From Aquila chrysaetos chrysaetos (Eukaryota; Chordata; Aves; Accipitriformes; Accipitridae): a stretch of 64,000 nucleotides of DNA. The notes under the pieces are model-generated. The model did no database searches. It was not told the origin of the DNA and worked only from the letters and a program-made list of their open reading frames with translations. The translations under genes and the position numbers were made by a program. The stretch covers positions 28,116,858 through 28,180,857 of the forward strand of contig NC_044018.1 of assembly GCF_900496995.4 (NCBI RefSeq). Direction: 5' to 3'. Below are positions 1-12,890 of the stretch, piece after piece (the first letter of the stretch is position 1; every line of letters starts with the position of its first letter).

Positions 1-3000
1 CCCTCGGCTGCCAGGGCCCAGGTGTGGTTTGGGGCTGGGGTGCAGCAGCAAGACTGGGCTTGCCCTGAGTTTTAATGCCTGTAATTAGCGTCAGGGGCAG
101 GATCCGCCCAAAGCTTACCTCTTCATATTTTCACACGCACACCCCTGCGCCCTTCCCGGGGTGCTGCCCTCCCCCTTGGAGCCCCCAAATCCCACCTGAC
201 CCCCAGCATCCCCCCCCATGGCCCCATCCTTCCCTTTTGGCTGCTTCCCCTCTCCCTGACTGCTCGTGGGGGTGATAAATCCCCAAACCTGGCACAGTTT
301 GGGGAGGGTGTTGCTTTTATTTTTGGGGGAAAACACCCTGGGATCAGGCACGGGGCAGTCCCTGGGTGCTGGCGAACCCCCGGGCAGGGGAAACCGGGGT
401 GAGATGGGATGGTGGGGCGGGATGCACCCATTTTTAGGGGGTTGGGGTGGCTGGTTTGGCTTCCCAGCACATCTCTGCCCTTTAGAGGGTGCTCTGCATT
501 TACCATCCCCGGCCGACGCACCCAAAGGATTGCGTGACGGCCGGCATGGGATGGATGGACGGACGGATGGATGGACAGATGCAGGGACATCCCACGGGGT
601 GCAGTGCCCTTGGTTCCCACCTCCATCGCCCCACATCTGCCTTTCCCCTCGGCTCATCCTTGGGGTGACCCCAGCAATTTGGGGAGGGGGTGATGCTGCA
701 GCAAAGCTGCTTTCCCTCTGCACCTGGAGGCTGTTGGGTCCAAAATCCCCCCCGACCCCAATTGCTTTAACCCCACTGGTCTGGCAGTGGCTCCCAAATC
801 CATGCTCAATCCTCTGCCGAGCCTGAGCTCTAATTTTGCTGAAGGGAGAGATGCTCTCCCATCCATTTTGCCAGTTTTCTTCCCCAAAATGCTCCTTTTC
901 TGATTGCTTCATGTAAAAGCCAGAGAGTTTAACAGCCTCATTTCCACCCCCTCCCCAGCTTGTGAGAAATGAGGGGACCTTTGTGTGGGGCAAAATCCTC
1001 TCCATCCTCCTGCCAAATCCACAGGAGTTTGGAGAAACGTTTCTGTTTCCAAGAGGCTCTGAGGCTTCAAACCCATTTTTTCCTCACCCTTTTTTCACTA
1101 AAAATGAATGTTCTGGCCCCAGATGATGCTGTCGGGGTGAGGGAATGGGCTGGGGGAGATGCTCTGTCCTGCCAATGCTCCTGAAGCCACATAAATGTGC
1201 GATTCCCCACCCTCGGCCCCATGGCAGGTGTATTCAGCATGACCCTTTCCCCTCTAAATTTGCCCCATTTTGGGGGCCTTGTTTGCTCTCCGCATAGACA
1301 AAGGATGCTCGGTGCAGAGTTTCCTCCAATGTAGGAAAAACCAGGGGGAAATAGGTGTCCAGCGGGTCTTTGTTCCCATGGGATGGGCTTGTACGGCTGT
1401 GCCCTGGCCTTGCTTGGGCTGCTGAGATGCCGTGGGACCCCCCCGGGGTCAGCCCAGCCCCTGCTTGGGGTAAATCCCCACCCTGTATCCCTCGGAGCAG
1501 GTCCTCTTCTCCCCAGGGGTGTCCTGCGGGGGCTGCCCTGCTTCCCGCTTCCAGTCCAAGCGGCTACATCCGTAATTATCCCTAACACTCATTTCATGGG
1601 AGACCTGGCTCTGTTTTTCCCACCGTCGAGCCTGGGAGGCAGGGCTGGGACGAGCTTTGCCCTGCGGTGGGGAAAGATGCTGGGTCGACTTCCCGGATGG
1701 CAGGGGACAGCGGGAGAGGTGACACCCAACAGCGGTGCCAGCGCTGCATCAGGTGAAAGCATTTAATGGCATCGCCATAATAATAGGAATTATTGCTGTT
1801 ATTAATCCCACTTACGGAGGGCTGCAGGTTCCCAGGAGAAGGGGTTGCCTGTAAGCTATGTGTTAGCAGCATCTTTTCTTACAAGGAGGCTCCCGAGCGA
1901 GTGCCCGGGGCTCTTTGCTCTCTGCAATTGCAGCTCTGACAGGAGCGGGGGTGCCGCCCGTCTTCTGCAACACGCCGCTTTGATCTCTCTTGGGACCCAC
2001 CTTGTTATTTCTGCTTTTATGATTCCCAGCTCACATCCCAGCCCTGCAATTTCCCTGGTTAGTAATTGCCAGCTGAGCAGCCAGGAGTCTCCTGCTCCTT
2101 TACTGTTCAACAAAGCGGGGTTTTCTCGGTCGAACGCCGTGCCAGTGCAGCTTTAGGCTGAAACCGGGTACATTAGGGCTCTCTGGTTTTGCTCTGCTTT
2201 CCCCTAGTTGAGGTTACGGGTGCTGCAGCTTGGATGCTGCCTGTGCTTTGACCCCGTATCAGTGGTCCCCTTTCCTGTGGGGGTACCTGTGGGTATGGAT
2301 ATTCCGGCTATTCGGCTCCAGGCTTGATGCACGGGGTTGTCCCAAGCCTTTTTAACCCCCCAACGAGGACACGTCTCCTCTCCCTACCCTCTTCCCACCG
2401 CTCTTCACTGGGAGAGGAGCTGGCCCGGGGCTGCAGCCGCTGATGCACCATCAAAGAGCTCTGCAGGACTCACTTGCCTGTCCTGCTTTAATTTCTCTCT
2501 TTCTCTCCTCTGCTTTGCATGCGAGACCTGGCCTGTGGGGAGAACAAGCAGCGAGACTGAAGAGCCCAGCATCAGCCTTCAGCGAGGGGCTGCGCTCGCT
2601 GCCGTGGGCTTCGATGCCCATTGCTGGCTTCGAGAAGCTTCCCTGGCTCTGAAATACTCCCAGTATAAACTAGTGTTGCAGCCGAGGGACTGTGCTGCTT
2701 CCAGCATCATGATCCCTATGATCCTAATGAGAGATGCTGAGCACCATCAGTAGGATAAATCCCAGTTTCTGTCTGGGCACTGTGTCTGGTGCAGGAAAGG
2801 GTTGCATCCTGCCACAGCTCATCTCCTGCTAAGGTTCACGGAGTGTGCCTGCTCCTCCGTTGAGACTGGAGACACTCGTGTCCCTGCGCAGGTATCTGCC
2901 AACAGATGAGGGATGACCCACGGCAGATGAGCCAGCTGCCCCAGTGCCGGCGGTGACCGAGCCCGTGGGTCCCTGCCCCACAGCTGCCACCCCAACATGT

Positions 3001-5640
3001 CAGGGACCTGCCATGGATGCTCAGGCTGCACCTCTGCGGATCTGCGTGTGCCCAACTCTCCTGCCGTGGCCTCGCGGCGCCCCGAGGAAGTCTCGGAAGC
3101 TCATTAAAGAAATGCAGCCGTGCATGTTAGTGGAGCTGCAAAACCTCTTGGGATCAGGTTTCACCTCTGGGCTAGGGTTAGGATGCAAAGAAGTTGGTTA
3201 TTTATATCTTTCCATGGGAAGAGCCTATTTTCTCTTTCCAGCATCTCATTCAAGCCCGGCCTAGCAAAGCTCTTAGGCATGTGTGTAAGTCTGGGGGTTT
3301 GCCCGCTGTCCTCAGGGAGAGGAGAAACACCTTGGAAGGTGGATGGGGGTGTGGGCATTGCTGCAGAGCAATGGGATCAACGGCTGCTGAGCTCTTGGAC
3401 CTGTTCGGTGGCGTGTCCAGGTCCTTAGTGACGGAGCTTTAAACCCGGCAGTAACCCGATGTCAAGATTTTATCTGGATTTCTGAGCTACAAGCTGGTCT
3501 TTAAGAGGAGGACTCGTGTCTCCTGTGTTTGGAAACGTCTAATCTCTACTGCGCACTACGTCAGCTTTGCTACCGTCACGGCTCTTGCAAGGAGAGAGGA
3601 GTTGCTGGAATTTGACCTCTCCTCCCAGCCCGCCGTGGGGGAGGCAAGAGGGCAGGCGCTGGCAATTAAACCCAGGCTGGGTTGTCCCGTGGGCTCTGTC
3701 TCCACTCCCCACCCCAGGGCTCTGGGAGGAAGGTCACCTCCACGGTGCGCTTTCCACCCCGGGATGCTCATCCCAAGACTTTGCTGTTGCTGCCGGGTGA
3801 CTCCGTCCTGGCGCTGGGTGGGCGATGGTGGCCAACGTTGGGTCCCCAGGAAACATCACTGTCGCCGGTGCTTTGCTCCTGGTGCGTTAACCAGCCTGGC
3901 AAGTGCTGAAGCATCTGAGATGCTCAGCCTTGGGATGCAGGACGGGTTCGGGAGGGAGTACCAATGTCCCAGTGAGGTTTTCCCACCCCACTGTGGTGGA
4001 GCAGGACTTCGTGGGTGTAGCAGGGCGCTTTGCTGGCCCAACAGCTGGCTTCTTGGGCAAGCGCCTTGGCCGGCAGTGAGCCAGGAGCCGTGCCAGGAAC
4101 CGGTGGCAGAGCCACCCTGGGAACTCCCGGCAGCTACGCTCTCCGCCTGGGCTCAAACAGGTTCAATTGGTTTCTCGGCAGATTTGCCGGTTGCGTAAGG
4201 TCGGGGAGATTCAGGCACTGCCTCCTTTCCTCGGGCCAGAGCTGGGTTCAAGCCGCTTCCCTTCTCACCCCGACCATGTCCCCACTGCGAGCTGGAAAAT
4301 CAGGGATCCCAGAGCCCCAGAGCGGGAGAGGGTTTCCAGGTGGGACCGGGGCGTGCAGGACGCTTGTTGCCGCAGGGGAGCGCGGGTTTCCCTGTTCCCT
4401 GCAACGCAAATCCCCTTGGGCTGAAAATCCTGCAGTTCAACGAATGCCCAATGAGGTTCAGGAGGAAAAATCCTCCCTTCCTGCAGAGACGCACCCGGAC
4501 CCAGATTTGCATGTTTGCAGAAAAAAAAGCTGGGGGTGAATAGGCTCAGAGCTGAAACTGGTTCTCCAAACCTCTCCCACGAGCGTCTCCAATAAAAGGG
4601 ATAATTACAGAGTTGGCTTTTATTGTCACGGCTTCAGCTGCAGCTTGTGGTTTGGGGGGAAGTCTTACGGCTTTTTATTTTTTTTTAACGGCGGGATAAA
4701 TGGGGATCCTCAGTCGGAAGGCATCTTCAGACACCTCTGCTCATTAAAATATAAATTAAAAGTGGTTAAGCAATTAAGTCGTATCTTTTTTAAACAATGC
4801 GAGCTCGCGGGAGCGGCTTTGCCAAGTGCCACGTGCTGTGGAGGGGGCTCCTGGCTGGAGACCCTGCGAGGATGATCAGGAAATATCCCGGCAGTGCCTG
4901 GAAGGCTTCCAGCCTAGGAGGGATGGGGATCTGCCATCATGGATGCAGGCTAGAGCTCCTCAGGCTGGTAATGGCATCTTGACTGTGTTGAGGAATGGCG
5001 AAGGGTGTGGAACACAGAAATATCAAGATATTTTGATCTCTGCAAACCCCTCTGTGTCCCCCCAGGCTCAATACACCAGTCAGAGTGATCTAAAATGACT
5101 TTAAAACCTTCTTAAAAGTGTTTCTAAGTCTTCTTCATTGACATAAACCTGATTTTATAGCCCTGCCAAGGACTAATGCTCTCTGGTTGTGAAACAGTTT
5201 TGGACAACCCAAGTCAAATCTCCTCTGAGCAGAAGGTTGAACCAGAGTGCCTTTGAGGGTGTGATTGGGAAACCACATTTTTGTTGGAATGCAGTGAACC
5301 AAGCACCTGCCATCAGGCTCAAAATGAGTGATCTAGCTAAAACAAGGGTCTCCCTTGAGGGTGTAATATGTCAAGGAATTTGTAGTGCTTTGTCATTGCC
5401 ATAAGAGGCTCAGAAAGGCCTGTGATGAGTTTACAGTTGCAGCTAAGGGAATATGATTTGGAGTTGTGCTTCCAACACCAACAATACCTTTGTTTTTCTT
5501 AGCTCTCGAGGGAGTGTTTTGAGGCAGGTCATGGTGGTGGCAAAGAGAGGAGGGCATCCTTCCAAGCCCTAAAACAATGAATAGAATAAAAAAAAGAAAG
5601 ATATCTCCACTCCCCTGCCACCCAACCAACTCCCTGAGCA
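1..5640. other. GC-rich intergenic region upstream of keratin gene 1
   Basis: I find no supportable gene here. The first ~4.6 kb is rich in G and C with many runs of C or G, which leaves long chance open frames on both strands. None of them shows a domain, a plausible exon series or low-complexity protein character. There is a short GGAT/GGAC microsatellite near 550-580. AATAAA-like hexamers lie near 4591 (+) and 4617 (-), but no gene can be attached to them. From about 4.7 kb the base composition becomes more AT-rich, leading into the promoter of gene 1. A 3' UTR or regulatory DNA of an upstream keratin cannot be excluded. Confidence 0.6.
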
Positions 5641-5649
5641 CATAAAAAG
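5640..5649 (+). promoter_or_regulatory. TATA-like box of keratin gene 1
   Basis: The sequence CATAAAAAGG lies about 125 bp before the ATG at 5767. This predicts a 5' UTR of roughly 95 nt, the usual arrangement for type II keratin genes. The start codon context is CACCATGT, a good Kozak match. Confidence 0.65.
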
Positions 5650-5766
5650 GGGCACTCAGCCACTGCACGCACAGAACTCACCTCTTCTTACCTCCCAACC
5701 TCCTCCTGCGCGCTGCACCACTTGGCTTTTCTCTCTTCACTCTTTGACTGCTGGGGACCCGTCACC

Positions 5767-8700
5767 ATGTCTCGCCAGTCCTGTGGTATCAGCAAGAGAT
5801 TCAGCTCCAGCTCCGCTTGCTTCGGAGGGAGGAACAAGGTCGCGTTCAGCTCTGCGTCCCATGGAGGATGCTGGGGAACTGGCAATGCCGGTGGCTTCAG
5901 CAGCAGGAGCCTCTATTGCTCAGGAGGGAGTAAAAGTACCTCTCTGGGAGGGTTCGGTGGAGGTGGTGCTGTCTGCAGAGGTTTTGGGGCTGGCGGCCAA
6001 AGAGGCTTTGGCTACGGCTGCGGTGCTGGGGCAGGATTTGGTGGTGGCTATGGTGGTGGGGCTGGAGGTGGCTTCAGTGGAGGCTTTGGTGGTGCTTTTG
6101 GTGGCTTTGGTGGAGGATTTGATGGCGGGATGGGAGGCCAAGGCTTTTTCCCTTGCCCACCGGGCGGCATCAGGGAAGTGACCATCAACCAGAGCCTGCT
6201 GGCCCCACTCAACCTTGAAATCGACCCTGAGATCCAGAAGGTGCGAACACAAGAGCGGGAGGAGATGAAGAAGCTTAACAACAAATTCGCTTCCTTCATT
6301 GACAAGGTGAGAATGGCTTCAACCCAGGCCTGGGAGGTGGAGGTCTGAGCTCACCACAGCTTGTGCTGGTTGCAATTACTGGGAGATACCCATCCAATAA
6401 TATCCAGGGAGCCAGGCGTTGCCTAGACCACCCCAAAGAACCCCTGCAGACAGAGAGATGGTGGCTGGAGAAGTGACTTTCCCAAGGTTATGGAGAAACC
6501 CAGGAATAAGAACCTTGCTTCTTAAGACCACAGTCCTGGTGCTAAGCCCTGGGACCAGGTACCTGCATGCAGAGCATCCTCAGAGGAGTCTCTGCTGATG
6601 GACTCTGTCCATCTGTGGGCTGAAGAACTTCGCATGTTTTGGCCGATTTTTAGGGAGAAGATGCCAAAGCTATGAAGTTCACTGTGTTTCTCCTGTTTAA
6701 GGACTGTGAGACTGAAGAGGGAAGGTGACCCACCTTTGCCCACTCATCCTAGAGCTGTGGTCCCACCTGTCCAGTGGGACCCTGGAGTTATTGTTCACTG
6801 GAGATGAGAATAGGCAGGAAGGCTAAACTCATTAAATGGCAAAAAGTTATGGAAAACATGGGGGAAAAAAAAAAATCAATAAAAAGATGCTTTTGGGAAT
6901 AGCCTGACTCTTTTTCTATCCACCCCTGCACTCATTTAGGTCCGGCTCCTAGAGCAGCAGAACCGAGTCCTGGAGACCAAGTGGAAACTCCTGCAGGAGC
7001 AGGGTGGGACAGGGATGGGTGGCAGAAACCTCAACCCCTTTTTTGAAACCTACATCAGCAGGCTGAGGAAGCAGCTGGACAGCCTCTCAAGTGAGAAGCT
7101 TCAGCTGGAGTCAGAGCTGAAGAGCTTCCAAGATATGGTGGAAGACTTCAAGACCAAGTATGTTGTTCTCAGTGTAGTCATGGTTGGGCTGTCTGGTGGG
7201 GAAAAAATAGAGATTAAAAACTTGCTTTGAGCAGTCAGAAAATGGGAAGCATCATAAGAATTGGCAATATTTCACTTGTTTCAATGATTAGAAAATGTAA
7301 AAGGTTTTGGGAAAGTTTTCATCAACTGAGTTTTGACAATAGGCAGTGATTTTTCAAGGTGTTTCTCAATATGTATTGTTGCCTGAGTTACGCTTCTCAC
7401 TAAAGCAGGATCCTTCACTGTTTGTCTTCCTCGCTTAAGAATCCATGACATTATGATTTAATGAAGTAATTAGATCAGTTGCTAAATCCTACTATAATTT
7501 CCTCATGCATTTCCTCATGGATTCCTTCCCATAACATCCTTCATGATTTGAAGCTTAGAGCTTTCTTTGGAAGGATGATGTGGGGTAAAAAAAAAAAAAA
7601 AAGATTCTTTTCCTGCTATTATTTATTAGATTAATTTGCTCAGTTGGAAAAGCAAGAACAAAGCCTGGAGAAATGCTTGCGCTGAAGGAGTTGCAAAAAT
7701 TGGTGGGAAAGCAAGTCTGGGACTCATCAGGATCAACCAGATCCCTTGCTCTACTGAGGCTGCAGGTTGAAAACTGACTTTGTTTTGCAGATCATCTCCA
7801 CCACTCAACAGTCTGCAGCAATTACCTGCCCTAGTGAGCAGTTGGAAGTGGACCAAGTTGAGGACCTGAAGGTCCTTGGGTCTTGTAGGAGGAGTTGGAG
7901 TGGCCACAGCCACCAGGACTCAGTTTAGGCGGAGATAGGATCCCTCTTTGCAGGCTTTCTTCAGCAAGGCATTAGAGATGGCAGGAGCCAGGGCTCGTCT
8001 AGAAAGGCAAAGTGCTGTTGCTTGTCCATAAATCTCGCTCATGGCAGGTCTATTTTTGCTGCGTTCATTAGTCTGAGGCCAACAATGTCTAGTTGCCAGC
8101 AGCAGCCAGAGCCAAAATAAGCAGACAGATTCAATCTCCCTCATTATAATCAACAGGTATGAAGAAGAAATAAACAAAAGGACAGATGCGGAGAACAATT
8201 TTGTGCTCCTAAAAAAGGTAAAGTCCTTTTTTTTTTAAAGTCCTTTTTTTTTTTTTTTAACACAAAGATACATCTTGGTTCAGAGGATGTCTTGCTTCCA
8301 TCAGCACTAGTTCGTTAGCACCAGACATAAACCAGGACCCCTAGATGTATGCCCCGTAGGGAAAAGGAACACCAAAGGGCTCACAGTTACGTCAGATAAA
8401 ACGGTGTGTATCAGGCAGAAGGTTTTCACCTCCCATTTCTGCTGCAGGACGTGGATACAGCCTATATGGCCAAGGTGGAACTTCAGGCAAAATTAGATTC
8501 TCTGGCAGATGAGATTAACTTCTTGAGGTGTCTTTACGAAGCGGTAAGTGGTCCAGATGCTCTCTGGAGGGGGATGCCAGGATGGAGAAGGGTTGTGATG
8601 CTCTAAGGAAATTACAGCAGGGCTAAAGCCAGATCTGGTGTGAATTACAGGAGCTGTCTGAGATGCAGAAGACCGTTTCCGACACCTCTGTGGTTGTCTC

Positions 8701-10281
8701 TATGGACAATAACCGAAACCTGGACCTGGAGAGCATCATCTCAGAGGTCAAAGCCCAATACGAGGAGATAGCCAACAGGAGCCGAGTGGAGGCTGAGACT
8801 TGGTACCGATGCAAGGTGAGTGTGCCACAGGTTGCTTGTGATCACCGATGTCTGAGGAGGTGGAAGAGTTACTGGTGGTAGCTCTGACCGTGCTGAGACC
8901 TGGGATATTGCTGGTACTGATCTAGCCAGACTGGAGTTGGTGTGCACATGGTCACCTTGGCTTGGATGGGGCGGTATGGGGAGCCACTGCGAGGAGTCAC
9001 TCATGGTGGACCTAACGTGCTCCTCTCACTTCTGCCTACCAGTATGAAGAGCTGCAGATTACCGCAGGCAAACATGGAGACAGCCTTAAGGACACAAAGA
9101 TCGAGATCTCTGAGCTCAACCGCATGATCCAGAGGATACGGGCTGAGATCGAGAGTGTGAAGAAACAGGTAGAGGCTGCGTTTTTTGAGAAATGGGTGTG
9201 AGCTCTTGGTAATGCCCTTCAGAGCTTCCCTAAAAGCAAATAGTCTGGTAGCAGTCATTGTAAGCGGGAGGGAACCTGCTGTATTTGTGAATAGCTGAGC
9301 CCAAGTGACCTGGGGTCATGGCTTCATCTCCAACTGGCTGCCCCTGCCCCACTCATGACATCCGTGTCTCGCTCTCCAGTGTGAAACTCTGCAGACCTCT
9401 ATTGCGGATGCCGAGCAGCGCGGGGAGCTGGCCCTCAAGGATGCCAGGGCCAAACTGACTGAGCTGGAGACAGCCCTGCAGAAGGCGAAGCAGGACCTGG
9501 CCCAGCAGCTCCGCGAGTACCAGGAGCTCATGAACGTCAAGCTGGCCCTGGACATCGAGATCGCGACCTACAGGAAGCTGCTGGAGGGAGAGGAGTGCAG
9601 GTGGGTGGGGATACAGCAGGAGTCTGACTGCATCCTGCTAAATCAATGGGAAGAACGTGGCACATCACTTCTCCTCTACTAAAATATTAATGGTGTTGCC
9701 ATTAGCCATGGACTACAGTCCTGTAGCTGCTGTTATTTATGCCTATGGTCTGATGGACTAAGTCTGGCTTCATGGAGCTGGACCAGTCCAGATGCTCCGG
9801 CTGGAGCTGATGCTCTGTCTCTTTTCCTTGCAGGATGTCTGGAGAGTGTCAGAGCACGGTGAGCATCTGTAAGTAGCGTTCCCACAGGAGCACAGCGGGC
9901 TGGGATTGATGCTCCAAAACTTCATGGTGGCATCAGAGGTAACCTTGTGCCTTCTGTTCCTCTCTGCAGCTGTGGTGGGAGGCAGCATGAGCTCTGTGGT
10001 AGGTGGATACAGCAGCGGACTGTGCCTTGGAGGAGGAGGAGGAATCGGATTGGGTGCTGGAAGTGGGAGAGGCAGCTGTAACACAGGTGGTGCTGGCTTC
10101 TGCTACAGCCTAGGAGGGGGTGGATTTGGCTCCGGGGCAGGATTTGGTGCAGGGGGGGGGATTTGGCTCCGGAGGGGCAGGATTCTGCCCCGTGGGCAGA
10201 GAGTGTAAGTCAGTTGTGGTGGGGTCTGGCACCACCCTGAAGAAGAGCCCCAGCTCTGTGTCTGTCAACCAGAGGGTCTAG
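5767..10281 (+). CDS. Type II keratin, gene 1 (K4/K79/K5/K6-like), nine exons, apparent frameshift in the tail exon
   Basis: Exons: 5767-6306, 6940-7157, 8157-8217, 8448-8543, 8651-8815, 9043-9168, 9380-9600, 9834-9868 and 9970-10281. All introns are GT-AG and internal sizes match the type II keratin pattern (218, 61, 96, 165, 126, 221, 35). The head (residues 1-~165) is Gly/Phe-rich with an SRSLY motif. Helix initiation [11 protein letters not shown] ends exon 1, and helix termination [13 protein letters not shown] ends exon 7. The tail starts [14 protein letters not shown], which resembles K4/K79-type tails. As read, a run of nine G at 10152-10160 shifts the frame and stops at 10206-10208, giving 566 aa. 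With one G fewer, the Gly-rich reading continues to a TAG at 10279-10281, giving 590 aa. The product is an intermediate filament protein that would form obligate heterodimers with a type I keratin in the cytoplasm of epithelial cells. Which mammalian paralogue it matches is not resolved. Confidence 0.9.
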
Positions 10282-11050
10282 GAAAGCAAGCTATCTCCCC
10301 CATCCCCAGCACCCAAAGGAGAAAGGAAGAAAATTTCATGATGGCCACCACCACCCCTTCATTGCCAAAGTGATGGCCATCTATTTCATTTTAAACCACC
10401 ACCATCCCTCAGAAACTACATGGAAAAGTAAAATATGGCTATATTCGCCAGCTAATGACTGAGATTCTCAACAGTGTTTGAGAACAGTTTGCTTCCCCAG
10501 CGTTCCCCTCGAGACACTGCAAAGCTGCTTGTTACCAGGGTACTGAGGACTCATTTGGAAGCATGACCTGCCCGTTCACTGGAAAGCCCCAAACACGGCT
10601 GGGATAACGCTATAAAGCAGCATGGTCCAAGTCAGAGGCATCCCCAGCCGCGGGTGGAGGGGATTGGTCCCTGTGCTGCTCAGAGAACTGGTGTCCTGTG
10701 AAGCCTGCAGAAAGGCTTGACTTCTTTCAAGATCTTGTGCTGGATCCAGATGTGGTGCAATTTTAATCGGTGCTACTCATCAGCCAGGGCTCGAACTCCA
10801 AAACAAGAATTTCCTAATGGTGACTAGTCCCAGCTGAAGACATTTCTTACCCCGCTGCAGTTTTTTTTTTTTTTATTTCTAAGCAAGATACTGGTGGTGT
10901 CACTGTGTTCTTTAGAAGCTGTTGTAAAATGTTTAGTTTTGCTCAGGGTTTACCTTCTCATTGTGATCATGAGAACAATTGTGCTTGTTTGCTTAAGCCT
11001 TTCTCCTTTGGCATGTGGCATACCCTAATAAACACTAGAGGCAGTAAGCT
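10282..11050 (+). other. 3' UTR of keratin gene 1
   Basis: Non-coding sequence between the likely TAG at 10279-10281 and the first AATAAA downstream. It carries a T-run near 10861. The extent is inferred from the poly(A) signal only; there is no transcript evidence. Confidence 0.55.
11027..11032 (+). terminator. Poly(A) signal of keratin gene 1
   Basis: An AATAAA hexamer about 750 bp after the stop codon, followed by a GT-rich stretch (TTGTGTGGTTTTC) that could serve as the downstream element. Confidence 0.6.
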
Positions 11051-12835
11051 TGTGTGGTTTTCTCTCTGACCAAAGAGTTTCGTGTTGCGACAGGACTCCT
11101 CTTTTGCTGAGATCTGAAAGTGTTACCCGACTTTCTCTTGCCCTTTGAAGTTTGCATTTAAAGGAACCAAAGCAAATGTGTAGCCCAGTCTCCCATCCTT
11201 CTCATCTTCTCTCTCCAAAAATGTGGATGGTTTATAAGTTTGGCAGGAAGGCGAAGGAGGTCTTGCAGGGGTGAGGTGGTTGGGGTGACAAAACTGCTGC
11301 GTCAGTCTCAGTGTGATGGTCTGATCCAGCTGAGTCCGTGAAATACCTGGGGTTTTCTTGAATGACATCCATGGGAACGAGCCCACTCCTGGCAGTGTGG
11401 CAGGAGAGAAAGAGCCAGTTGGGTTGAACGTGGATGCTTCTCTGTCCTTCTGCTGGGTCTCCTGCGGTGACAGAGGCAGTTGGTCCCGTTAGAGCAAAGC
11501 AGACTTTCAGACTCACTTGATGTTAGGAAGCTGTTCCTTTCCCCTTTCTCTTCCTAAGCCCTTTTCTTGCTTGTGTTGGCCAACCTGGGATATTCCCAAG
11601 TCCACCTCTGACTGACCACTGCCTCCAAGCACACCACTGGCCTCCAGCCGTGCTTCCCTGTCCTCCAAGGTGGTCCCAATGCTAGGTCCCACATGACTAG
11701 CTGGTGCTGTCATGGCAAAGACATTGCACAGCCCTAAGCATTTTTGGAGCATCCTATAAGGGATGGTGTGGAGGAGGGAAGGGTAATCATCACACCTCCA
11801 GCTAATTCAGAGCTAATTCCTCAGTATCCATGATGTTGGAGCCAGCCCTGCAGCTTTTACTGTTGTCTGGACTGGCCGGGGATCCATGGGTTGCTTTTAA
11901 GGCATCTCCAAAAGGTAACTGAGCCCATGGGAAGAGCAAGATCTCAACCCCCTGTCAAGCCCTGCCTCTCCGCAGAAATAGAATATTTTTGATGACCTGT
12001 ACATTTAGAACCAAAAACTCCTGGTGTGGTTTGACCTCTTGCTCAGGAGACCTTGAATCACATCCCTGGTCAACCGCAGACTTGCTCTGCGATCCCGATG
12101 AGTCATTTCATTTATCCCATGCTCCGTTCCCTGTTTGTAAATGCTTGAGACATAAACGTACCAGCGACTGTGGAATGTCACAATGCTGCCAGCAAAGGCA
12201 TGTAACTACTTGGATGGGGAGATGGTTTGGGCAACAGTTAAATATTCTGGTGAGTTGTAAAGGGACCTCAGATGGCGTTGAATGAAAAGACATCTACTTC
12301 CCTCAGAGTCACCCCAAACTAGCTGCCTCTGTGTAAACTTGCCTCCAGCAAATGACTCCTGACATCAGGGCAGCATGATGAAGAGACAAAAGGCTTCTAG
12401 ATGTGTACAAATGCTGTAGTTAAAACAAACAGACACCAGAAAGCCCTTGCCTTTTGTTCCTATGATTGCACCAGCAATTAGGGGAAAATTCTCCTGGGCT
12501 GGACCGAGATGTGACATAATTTCTGCCTTTTATTGGAGGAGCAAAAACATTTTGCATGGCCTGAAAGAAGTTTCGTTTAATTTCATCATGATTTTCCCCG
12601 GTTTAAAAGTCTCTTCTAAAGCACAGTAAAAACACTTAGATGTCAAGTGTTTTATGGGAAGTATGGGAATTAAATGCTTTGCTTTGCTTTTTTCCCAGAA
12701 GTTCTCCCTTTCTGTGGTTGAAGACTTTTCCTAAGTTCAGTGCACATTGACTGACAGTGTTGCTGCTGAAATGAGCCTTTTCCTCCAAGTATTCAAGGCC
12801 TGAGCAGCTTTTCCTGTATTCCTGCCGGTTTATTT

Positions 12836-12890
12836 TCATAGAATTATAGAATAGTTTGGGTTGGAAGGGACCTTTAAAGGTCATTTTCCT
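12836..12890 (-). mobile_element. CR1 LINE 3'-end fragment
   Basis: The stretch reading TCATAGAATTATAGAATAG and then TTTGGGTTGGAAGGGACC matches the reverse complement of the avian CR1 3' end, including the ATTCTATR-type terminal octamer repeats. Only about 55 bp is recognisable. It is a 5'-truncated, dead copy oriented on the minus strand. CR1 is the dominant LINE of birds and also occurs in other sauropsids. Confidence 0.75.

Noticed and set aside
115-1005. 296-codon minus-strand open frame at the left edge
   Set aside because: The region is GC-rich with few stop codons in any frame. The translation has no recognisable domain, and several overlapping frames are equally open.
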